From Platanthera guangdongensis (Eukaryota > Streptophyta > Magnoliopsida > Asparagales > Orchidaceae), in NCBI GenBank assembly GCA_039583875.1, contig CM077162.1, positions 164,546,720-164,610,719 of the forward strand: DNA of 64,000 nt, read 5' to 3'. Under the pieces are notes generated by a model, which saw only the letters and a list, made by a program, of their open reading frames with translations, was not told where the DNA came from and made no database searches. Shown piece by piece: positions 55,289 through 64,000 of this stretch. How positions within the stretch are numbered: the first letter of the stretch is position 1; the number at the start of each line of letters is the position of its first letter. The position numbers were made by a program, and so were the translations under genes.

Positions 55289-58123
55289 ATGGCGCCAAAG
55301 CTTGAGGAGAACGTCAACGAAGGGTATGAACTGGTGCACGACGCATTTGGTGATGCCGACCAAGAGATCAAGAACGTGATAACCCTAGTTGCAGACTCAG
55401 GGTTGGAATTTCTTGTTTCTGAACCAACAAAGATCTGGAAGAAGGAAGTACTGGAATTCCTCAATGGTGCTGAAGTGGACGAATCTGGATACAAGATCAA
55501 ATCCAGAGTTCATGGTGCAAAGGTTAAGGTTTCACCAAAAAGTCTGAGAAAGGTACTTCAGTTGCCTAGAACTAAAGAAGAAGATGAGGTTACTGCTTCA
55601 AAGACCAGAGAAGCTCTAACCTGGTGTGGACTAGATTCTAAGATGAAGATTGGTTCAGTTTTCAATAGAAAAGGAATGAACAGTCAGGGGAAATTCCTGT
55701 CTGAAATTATTGGGAAAGTGATATTGACCAAGCCAGGAGGGCATGACAGAGTGTCTGCCCATATGTTCAGCATTATGACCAGAATAATCTTCAATCTGAA
55801 AACTGACTGGTCTATAGTAGTTTTTGAAAAGATCAAGAAAAGCCTGAAGAAGCCCAATTTGGGCAGGATCTTAAGTCTCTACCTTGCTGGAAGTATCCCA
55901 GAGGTAATGAGTCAAGCTACTGGTAATAAAATCAACCACATGAGAAGAATGGACATGAGGATCTACTCCAGATGGGACAGGGTGTTGTCTAAGGAGATGC
56001 CAACCCCTGAGAAGATAATTCCTGAGAAAGTATCACCTCCAAAGAAAAAGAGGAAAACTTCTCCAGTGGCACAAGTTTCCACTAGCAGCTCTGGTAGTGA
56101 AGAGAAAGTGGTCTTCACACCTGATGAGAATGAGGAAGGAACTGCTATAAAGTCTCCAGCTCCTCAAGATGTTGCTGAAATCCAGGGGGAGCTACCTCAA
56201 GCTATCCCCATACACAAGGATCATATCCAGGGGCAGCCATTAGTTGTGGAAGAAGCCACTCCTCTTGAGAGTGAGCAAGCTACAAAAACAATTCTTGAGG
56301 TAATCACTGAGCTTAATGCTTTAGTTTTTCCTATAAAGGATACTGATTTGTCTGATGTTTATCAGCAACCACAGACTGACAGTCAAGTCCCAGATGTTGT
56401 AGTGAAAGACACATCTATTGTAGATCATGAAGTTGTATCTGATCCAGTGGTTGAAGAGCCAAGAATTTCTCCAGCTCATTCTCCACAAGAGTTTACTATG
56501 GAAGATTTATTTCTAAATCTGGATCAAGAAGATTTTGATAAGGAAACTACTGCTGAAGGGGAGAATGCTCCAATTGAGGGGGAGCAAGTAGTACATGTTG
56601 AAGAGCCTGCAAGTCAAGAAACTGAGAAGGCACCAGAAGTGCAGAAGGAGTTACCTCCAAGCCCTAAGGAGAGGGTAGACATAGCCAGCTCCTCAGCATC
56701 TAAAGATGAGGAGGCTGCAAGAGCTAAGAAACAGAAGTTTCAAGTCTTCAAAAGAAGGAGCCAAAGTTATAAGAGGGCTTTACAAACTGTTGCTCCACAG
56801 CCTATATCACAGCCAGCTCCAAATGTTGATTATAGTGTTTTAATGGTTGCAATGCAAATTAAACTTGATGAGCACAGGCAGGCCATTGAGAAGTATGTGG
56901 ATGAAGGGCAGAAATCATTGTAATTTGATCTTGCCTAGGATATAAAGTCAATAAGATTTGAAATGAATCTTAATAAGAAGGAGATGACAGACTGCTTCCA
57001 CAAGGGAGGGAATGCAGTGGTGTACTTGGCTACACACCAGGAGAAGATAAAAGCACAAGTTGATGACTTTGCAGTCAAGCAAGGATATGTACTTGAAAAT
57101 CAAATTAGGATGAATGATAATTTGACTGCATCTCACAATGCCATAGTCACAGAACTGAAGAATCTAGCTGCAGGGCAGACTCCAGATACAGCAAAAGCAG
57201 ATTTTGACAAAATATTCCAAGAAGAAGTAACTGCTGTTAAGACTGCCATCCAAGATTCTCAAAAGTTGATAACTGACAAACTCCAAAGGTTAAAACCTTT
57301 CTTTAAAGATGGAGTTAATTATTTGGATAACCAGGTCAGATTTCAAAAAGATGATGTGAGAGATCACATAGAAAGAGAAGTCATAAAGGGGGAGAGGGTT
57401 TTAGTCAAAGCCATCTCTGATCATGCCAAGTGGATATCAAATTCTATCAGAGCAACTCTTGGATATCCTCCTCTTTGTGATGATGATAATGTTGCTGAAT
57501 CTGGAATTCATCCTGCATATCTAGGAGTGGAGCAACCTGAAGTGGCTCAAGTCATCTACCCTCCTCCAGATTTTGATATGGTTCATGCTGACATACAGTC
57601 CATGTATAGCCCACCTGGGGGAAAGGACAATGTCATTATTGAGAAAGTTGTTCAGCCTATATCTGAAGCTATGCAAGACGCTATGCGGAAAGAAGAAGAA
57701 GCCAGGCTGTCTAAAAAGAGGTTCAGGGAACAAGCTGAGCTTAGACCTGACTTTGAGCAGTGGAGCCCCACCTCAAGGAACATCATTTTGACTGCCTAGA
57801 AAGCTATAAAAGATAATGTGCATGACAGGAACAAATGGTTTTTTGAGGCTGAATGGAGAAAACATGAGACAAGGCAGGAGGCTATAGTCCAATATAGAAG
57901 AAAGGCCAAGATGGGAAAGCTACCTCCTACTGCCCAGGAGCCTAGCAAGTACTTTACCAAGCCTTATCATTATTTTGAAAGGCAAAAGATTAAGGCTGAG
58001 GAACTTAAGAAGAAAGATCTGAAAGGCAAGAAGCCTGCTGATGCTGAAGTTGCTGAAGCTCCTGTTCAAGGCAAAGTACAAGCTGGAAAAGGAATAGTGA
58101 TCAAGGAGCCTGAACAGAAATAG
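55289..58123 (+). pseudogene. C3 extra ORF (about 944 codons), Sirevirus env-like position, 3 in-frame stops
   Basis: The ATG at 55289 (CCCTAATGGCG) opens a frame that, apart from TAA at 56921, TAG at 56936 and TAG at 57797, is continuous to 58123. Residues 1 to about 235 form a conserved globular domain shared with C2 and C4 (KVKVSPKSLRKVLQLP, GKFLSEIIGKVIL, LKKPNLGRILSLYLAGSIPE); it may relate to the 'putative plant transposon protein' domain family. At 251-256 is PKKKRK, an SV40-type nuclear signal. Residues 260-480 are acidic and Pro-rich. A second basic cluster (AKKQKFQVFKRRSQSYKRA) precedes a long helical region (about 510-720), and the tail is Lys-rich. No signal peptide or membrane span is visible. 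Function unknown. Confidence 0.85.
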
Positions 58124-58399
58124 AATTAGAATTTTCTTAAAGTTTACTATGTAATCTTTGTTGATGTAAAACATTCTGTAAACTTTTGAAAATGAATATG
58201 ACAGATATTAGAACAATGTGTTATATGTTAAATCTATTTCATATTTGTTCTGTGATGATGTCTATGTATACATGTTTGATTGATACATGTTTATGATTGT
58301 CCTGCTATATATAATCCTGCTTTACATCATTTTGTAATTTTATTATGAATGATGTATATCATTGACTAAGGGTTATGACTTCTCCAAATAGGGGGAGAT
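58124..58399 (+). other. C3 3' untranslated region and polypurine tract
   Basis: AT-rich non-coding stretch ending AATAGGGGGAGAT, the polypurine tract that abuts TGTTGGGT. Confidence 0.85.
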
Positions 58400-60370
58400 T
58401 GTTGGGTACATTGGTCTAAATGAACCTGATTTGAAGAAGCCTCACCCAACTCAATGATATACATCAAAATGTATTTGATGTGCTTTGAGTTTACTTGTGC
58501 AGGTTAAGTATTTGCAGGAAAGAAGAAAAAGTTTCTAAGTCCATGTGTCGACACCCAGAGGGAAAGTGTCGACACTTAAGAAGACTTGTGTCGACACCCA
58601 GGCAAGCAGTGTCGACACTTGGAGTCTTTGTGTCGACACCAGGGATGGTGAGTCGACACCAGACAGAAAGTGTCGACACAAGGAGCCGTGTCAACACTCA
58701 ATGAAGAAGAATGTAGTGAAGCAGTGTCGACAATTAACAGTTGTGTCGACACCCAGTGAAACTGTGTCTACACCAGAAAGTGTAGACACTTGAAGATGTG
58801 TCGACACTCAGCAAAAGTCAGCAGAGACTAAGTACAAGTGTCGACACTCAGAACAATGTGTCGACACACAACAAAAGAGTCAACACTTGAAGAAAGTGTC
58901 GACAGAAGAACAATGTGTCGACACTTAGCTGAAGACTCAACACTTGAAGAAAGTGTCAACACAAGGAGCTTTGTCGACACTTAGTAAAGATCAGCAAAGT
59001 TCAACAAAAATATTCTAAGTACAAGTGTCGACACTAAGGGAATGTGTCGACACTCAGCCAAAGTCTCGACATAAGAAGACGTGTGTCTACACCAAGAAAA
59101 AGTGTCGACACTCAGCGAGTTCAACACATGAAGATGTGTCGACACAAAAGTGTTGTGTCGACACTTAGAAGAATTCAGCAAAATACTGAAGTACAAGTAC
59201 TTGTGTAGACACTCAATTTCAGTGTCAACACATGAAGAAGAAGCAGTGTCGAGATATAAAATCTACAACACAAGGAGTTGTGTCGACACCTTGTAGGCTA
59301 GTGTCGACACTTAGACAACTTGTGTCGACACTTGGTCTATAAATGTCGACACTCAAAGACAGAAAGTCTCGACACTTTTAGACAGTTACAGAATTTTCAA
59401 GAACTGACTGGATGACTTGACAGCTGCCATTCCAGCCGGTCTACTGCACCTGTCAGAGTTGTCAGAATTCAGTTATGGACCGGACCAGCTGGTTACCATG
59501 AAGAAGGCCTATAAATAGGCTTATGTTGTCTACAGAAAGGAGTTGTTCAAATTATTGATCAAGTATTTAACAAAGAAGATCTAGCTATTCCTTGAAAAAT
59601 CAAGTGCAGATCTAAGAAGTTGGAGAGAGAGAGCTCCATCCAAGAAATCAGTTGTTGGAACCAGACTGAGAAGAAGGGTTCAGATTTATATTGAATCTTA
59701 AGTAGCAGAGATCAAAGATCAACTACAGAAGGAGTCAATCTTATTGAGTTCTACTTTCAAGAAGCTTTGAAGAAAGCTAAGTCAGATTGATTTCAGCTGA
59801 GTTCTTCCAAGAACTCATCAAGAAACTCACAACTCCCGTCTCTTGTCTCTGGGTTGCTGAGTTAACAATTTTGTATTCATTTTATCTTGTAGGATCCTTT
59901 GGATCTGAGTCTTGTAAGCCTGTAATTATAAAGTCTGAGTGTAGGGCTTGAGAGCCTGAGTGTAGGAGATTGAAATCTCTGAGTGTAGGCCTTGTTGGCT
60001 GAGTGTAGGCCTTGGTGGCTGAGTGTAGGCCTTTGTGGCTGAGTGTAGGCTTTGTGAAGAAGCTGAGTTGTAGGGCCTTGGGCCCGAGGTGTAGGAACCT
60101 ATTTTGGGGTTCTGAGATAGTGGAGAAGTTGAGCCGAATCTAGTACACTGCTAGATAGGCGAAGGGGGAAAGTGGATGTACCCAAACCTTGGGGAACCAC
60201 TATAAAATTGTGTGTCTACTGTGTGCTGTGATATACTGTGATTGCTGTGTGATTTCTGTGATTAAGTAGCTAGAAATCTGTGTTAGAAACTGATTGCTGC
60301 CATAAAAAGTTAAAAAGATTCAAGTCACCTATTCACCCCCCCTCTAGGTGTTTAGGTACAATATCTTTCA
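58400..60370 (+). repeat. C3 3' LTR (1971 bp)
   Basis: Same order of elements as the 5' LTR; longer by about 40 bp owing to one extra array unit and small indels. Followed by the right TSD ATAGA. Confidence 0.96.
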
Positions 60371-60645
60371 ATAGATAGTCGGAGAAGTGTATAAACAGAG
60401 GTCTTGGTAAGTTTGATTTTGATTCCTCTAACTCTGGACTTGAGAATTGTTCCATGTCTCTTGACTTTGACATTCTTGAAGAACAATGCAACTTATGGAA
60501 ATAATATTTTACATAGCTACTGTAGAACAAAGGTGAGGGCGGAGGTGTCGAGGAGTATCAAAAGATTTCGAAAGTCATCTAAAATATCGTCAATTCCGGC
60601 GGCAACTAGTTCTGAACTGATTCAAATCTTGGAGGAAGAGGCCAT
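60371..60645 (-). pseudogene. C4 extra ORF, N-terminal portion, with stops
   Basis: The ATG at 60645 (MASSSKI) runs into TGA after seven codons. The same frame continues with two more stops (TAG near 60513, TAA near 60495) and then ILKSRVRGIKIKLTKTSVYT, aligning with KIKSRVHGAKVKVSPKSLRK of C3. It reaches the C3 insertion site, where the frame resumes at 47526. The TSD ATAGA covers two codons of this ORF. Confidence 0.75.
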
Positions 60646-60786
60646 GATCCAAAAATTGGAGAAAGATCTGCGGCGATGAGGAAGATGGTGCGGGCTCTGC
60701 AACTTTCGGCGGAAGATGAAACGTTTGTCGGCTTACTTGAGAGAGGGAATATTGATTTGTGTAGAAAATAAATTCTGGACATTTCG

Positions 60787-61190
60787 ATTTATATAACAAT
60801 AATTTATCCTTAATTAAGAAATAAGTAAATCTTACAAACTGGGAGATGGAGGCATAAGCCTGTGGTTGCGAATAAAGAAATTTGAAGCAAAGTAGAAAGT
60901 TTGTCTGTCAGATACTTGTGAGACTTGGCAGTAATCGAGTGAAGATATAGAAGTACTCGAGTGAGAGGTACAGAGGCACTCAAGTGGTGATCTGGAAGTA
61001 CTTGAGTAACGATACTGAGGTACTCGAGTAGTGAAGCTTTGGTACTCGAGTAGGGATACAAGAACTCGAGTGGTGCTTTAGTACTCGAGTAGGTCTTTCT
61101 ACTACTCGAGTAGATTACTCAAGTAGCTGAAGAAGTACTCGAGTAGGTCAAGTAGGAACTAGAGTAGGTCACTTCTTACTCGAGTCAAAG
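60787..61190 (-). promoter_or_regulatory. C4 internal ACTCGAGT array with TATA-like site before the extra ORF
   Basis: From 61186 down to 60925 there are about fourteen CTCGAG motifs or one-base variants (GTACTCGAGTAGG and similar), directly after the end of RNase H. On the minus strand they are followed by TATATAAAT (60787-60795) and the ATG at 60645. Motif identity matches the C4 LTR array, not C2 or C3. The promoter role is inferred. Confidence 0.65.
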
Positions 61191-61262
61191 AGTTAGAATT
61201 TTGTAAGATTATAACTTTTGACTGATTCTTGATCTTTGAGCCTTTTTGTGAGTCCACCTTCT

Positions 61263-63480
61263 CTAATCTTCTTTGTTGAGCATTCCAAGTTCTGTTTTGA
61301 AGAACAAGAACTTGGTCTCGTCCAGCGGCTTTGTGAAAATATCTGCAATCTGCCTGTCTGTACAGACATATTTTATATCTATATCCCCATGATCCACATG
61401 CTCCCGGATGAAGTGATACCTCAGTTCTATGTGCTTTGTCCGGCTGTGCGAGACTGGGTTGTTGGCTATTGCAATTGCGCTGGAAGAGTCGCAAAACAAT
61501 GGAATGTTTTGAAACTTCATGTTGTTATCTTCAAATTGATTCTTTATCCAGAGCAGCAGTGCACAACAACTGCCTGCAGAGATGTACTCTGACTCAGCTG
61601 TTGAGATTGCAAGACAGTTCTGCTTCTTGCTACTCCAGGAGATAAGCCTTCTTCCAAGGAATTCGCAAGTCCCGGAAGTGCTTTTCCTATCGTCTCTACT
61701 ACCTGCAAAATCTGCATCTAAAAAACCAATTAGCTCGCTATTATTACTTCTTGGGTACCATAAGCCAAGATTCGGTGTACCTTTAAGATATCTCGAAATT
61801 CGCTTTGCACCAGCGTAGTGAGATTTCTTAGAGTTCACTTGAAATCTAGCACATACATATGTTGAGAACATTATATCCGGTCTACAAGCAGTAAGGTAGA
61901 GCAAGGATCCAATTATGCTTTTGTACTTGGTTTCATCAAAAGGTTTTCCTTTCTCATCCTTGTCCAGAGACACAGTTGAACCCATTGGAGTCCTCATAGA
62001 GGTTGCATTCTCCATTCCGAATTTCTTAATTATCTCTTTGGTGAACTTAGTCTGTGAGATGAAAATTCCATCATCAGATTGTTTTACCTGAAGCCCTAAG
62101 AAATACTTCAGCTCGCCCATACTACTCATTTCAAACTTCCCTTGCATAAGTTTGGAAACTTCTTGCAGAGGTTGTCATCAGTAGAGCCAAATATAATGTC
62201 GTCGACATAGATTTGCACTAGCAAAATCTTGCCTTTTGTTTCCCTAAGAAATAATGTCTTATCTATCTTTCCCCATGTGAACTTGTTCTCAAGAAGAAAG
62301 CTAGACATCGTCTCATATCAAGCTCGAGGAGCTTGTTTCAGACCATATAAAGCTTTATGCAATAAGCAAACATAATCAGGAAAGTTAGAATCAACGAAAC
62401 CTGGAGATTGTTCGACATATACCTCTTCCTTTATGTCACCATTAAGGAAGGTAGACTTCACGTCCATTTGATAGACGATGAAGCCCTTAAGTGCAGTATA
62501 TGCTAGGAATAACCTGTCGGCCTCCAGCCTTGCTACTGGAGCGTACATCTGGTCGAAGTCGATTCATTCTTCTTGACGATATCCTTTTTCGACAAGTCTG
62601 GCCTTGTTCTTTATGATCATTCCATCCTCGTCCATCTTGTTTCTGTAGACCCATTTTGTCCCAATGACATTCTTACCTTTGATTCTTGGGACAAGTTTCC
62701 ATACTTGACAATGCTTGAACTGATTTAGTTCTTCTTCCATCGCCATTATCCAAGATGCGTCTGAGTTTCCTTCCTCAAACTTCTTTGGTTCAACCTGTGA
62801 GAGAAAACTTAAATACAAATTCTCGTTAATTGTACCTCGACGAGTTCTGACACCATCCCGAGGATCTCCTATGATCTGCTCCATGGGGTGATCCTTCAGA
62901 TGTCTGATCTCTACGGTCCTTGTATTTAGATTGTCTTCAATCACCGGAGTGACTTCATCAACTTGGATGATTTCTTTATCTTGATCATCAACCTCTCTAA
63001 TAGGGGTTGAAGTGGTGATCTTGATGAACTTTTCACCTTTATCTTCAGATGGTTCATCCAAGCTAAGTTCTCTCAACTTTGTACCTGCATCTTCAATGAA
63101 CACACTAGAAGAGTTGCCTTGCAGCAAGCTCGTCTCATCAAATACAACATGTATTGATTCTTCTACAACTAGAGTTTTTTTATTAAATATCTTGTATGCC
63201 TTACTATGGCTACTATATCCTACAAAAATACTGTCAAAACTCTTTTTCACTAAACTTGGTAGTATGATACTTGCCATTGTAAAGCACGAAGCACTTACAA
63301 CCAAAAATTATAAAGTATGAGACAGTCGGTTTCCTGCCCTTTAGAAGTTTGTAAGGTGTCTTATCATGGTTTTTCTTAATGAGTGCTCGAATTTACACGT
63401 GACATGCAGTGTTGAACGCTTCAGCCCAGAAGTATTTCGGAAGTGAGGCATCACTCAACATGGTCCTGCAGGCCTCTATG
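61263..63480 (-). pseudogene. C4 pol: integrase C-terminus, RT, RNase H, with frame breaks
   Basis: Minus strand. Integrase end LIEACRTMLSDASLPKYFWA (63410-63480), then KTPYKLLKGRKPTVSYFIIF and the linker in 62564-63304 (FVGYSSHSKAYKIFNKK; VGTKWVYRNKMDEDG-like). RT lies in 62318-62548 ([31 protein letters not shown]), 62126-62308 (catalytic [10 protein letters not shown]) and 61263-62147 (MSSMGELKYFLGLQVKQSDD). RNase H follows (GTCEFLGRRLISWSSKKQN, ISTAESEYISAGSCCALLLW), ending ELGMLNKED. Breaks lie near 62555, 62310 and 62140. The upstream half of integrase, protease and gag are outside the window. Confidence 0.9.
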
Positions 63481-63485
63481 AGTGA
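63481..63485. repeat. Putative left TSD (AGTGA) of the element starting at 63486
   Basis: C4 integrase coding is continuous up to here; the right copy would lie beyond the window. Confidence 0.4.
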
Positions 63486-64000
63486 TGTAGGCTACCGGGG
63501 CGAATTGTCCGGCACGTTCTAGCGACTAAATCTACCCGCACACGATCTAATTTAGAAACACCACACGCAAGCGTAGCTACATTTTAGATTAACGCTTATC
63601 GTCACACAACGAGTTGAGGATCGCTAACCCCCTTAGGATCAAATAGTGACTAGAGGCCACTATCCTTTCCGGCGAAATGAACCCACATGGTTCGGTCGAG
63701 TGAAGTCGTACCAAGGAGATCCACAAAAGAAAGGATTCGGAAAGTGGTTGATCTCCCCCGACTAAGAAAAACCAAAGGTCACCACCCTTCTTCGAATGCG
63801 AGAAACTTGGAGAATCAAATACGAAAACGAAACGGAAATACTTCGATGATTAAGATTTCAGATTTCACACCAAAACGTTCGCACAAGAAATATGGGCAGG
63901 AGGTAGAAGAAACACACAAGATAGAGAAGAGTAATCGTTACCCCAACTCGTAGATAGTTGCACGTGGAGAATCGCTCAACCACGGTTCTGCCGGAGTCAC
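63486..64000. mobile_element. Start of another element inserted in C4 integrase
   Basis: C4 integrase homology stops abruptly at TGTAGGCTACC (63486) and foreign sequence continues to the window end. A TG start is compatible with an LTR terminus. The 515 bases contain no recognisable coding, TATA or primer-binding site, so type and orientation stay open. Confidence 0.5.

Larger units (their letters stand above)
47527..60370 (+). mobile_element. C3: full-length Sirevirus-like Ty1/Copia element (12.8 kb)
   Basis: LTRs 47527-49457 and 58400-60370 (TGTTGGGT ... ATCTTTCA), perfect ATAGA TSDs, primer-binding site, polypurine tract, gag, pol and a long extra ORF before the 3' LTR. About 36 substitutions between LTRs by hand count (roughly 2%) plus a few indels. 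It sits antisense in the extra ORF of C4. Coding regions are nearly complete but hold one frameshift and seven in-frame stops. Confidence 0.97.
43319..63485 (-). mobile_element. C4: Sirevirus-like Ty1/Copia element, minus strand, split by C3
   Basis: The left end (3' LTR) begins TGAAAGTG at 43319. The minus-strand extra ORF runs through 45420-47526 and 60376-60645 once C3 is set aside, and pol lies at 61263-63480. At 63486 another element interrupts integrase, so the 5' LTR and gag are beyond the window. Left flank is ATATA (43314-43318); the right TSD cannot be seen. Pol keeps long frames and YVDD but has frame breaks; the extra ORF has several stops. Confidence 0.9.

Noticed and set aside
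55289..58123. Extra ORF as a true viral envelope glycoprotein
   Set aside because: No signal peptide, transmembrane segment, Cys pattern or glycosylation-rich ectodomain is visible; basic nuclear motifs point elsewhere. The position alone earned the env-like label.

Overview
The window is plant nuclear DNA, almost certainly from a repeat-rich angiosperm. It is AT-rich and contains no recognisable intact host gene. Nearly all of it is LTR retrotransposons nested in one another. I call them G1 and G2 (Ty3/Gypsy chromoviruses with integrase plus chromodomain-like tails) and C1 to C4 (Ty1/Copia). C2, C3 and C4 have the Sirevirus (SIRE/Maximus) layout: a large gag, pol, and an extra long ORF between pol and the 3' LTR. 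Termini, primer-binding sites and 5-bp target-site duplications (TSDs) were read directly from the sequence; lineage names come from family knowledge.

Layout. 1-12051: G1, a short element (internal part about 2.4 kb, only an integrase/chromodomain remnant) flanked by very large 5.5-kb LTRs; the first 1.3 kb or so of its 5' LTR lies outside the window. G1 sits inside the 5' LTR of G2, whose last 72 bp reappear at 12052; G2 runs to 18960 with a stop-ridden gag-pol. 18961-20042 is non-LTR sequence with strong inverted repeats and a coding-like fragment that is split by C1 and resumes at 28180. 20043-28174: C1, a complete element with 1105-bp LTRs, perfect GAGCT TSDs and one uninterrupted 1321-codon polyprotein ORF. 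28315-42262: C2, minus strand, degraded, carrying a plus-strand solo LTR (32681-34661). 42263-43318: unassigned repeat-rich sequence. 43319-63485: the visible part of C4, minus strand, split by C3 (47527-60370, plus strand, perfect ATAGA TSDs) and interrupted again at 63486 by the start of another element that leaves the window.

The most interesting signal is shared by the Sirevirus-like elements. Each carries its own short CpG-containing inverted-repeat motif in arrays (C3: GTGTCGACAC; C4: ACTCGAGT; C2: TTCGTCGA paired with TCGACGAA). Each array occurs in the LTR upstream of the TATA box and again in the spacer between pol and the extra ORF, where a TATA-like sequence and the ORF's ATG follow. 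This looks like a second, LTR-like promoter for the extra ORF. The extra ORF product has a conserved N-terminal domain, no visible signal peptide or membrane span, and SV40-type basic nuclear-localisation motifs in C3 and C4, which argues for a nuclear role rather than an envelope. Two insertions (C3 into C4, the solo LTR into C2) lie within about 5 codons of the same homologous site of this ORF, both antisense. The same families also share a hairpin at the LTR 3' end whose stem sequence differs between families while pairing is kept.

Divergence values and counts are by eye. No database search was possible.
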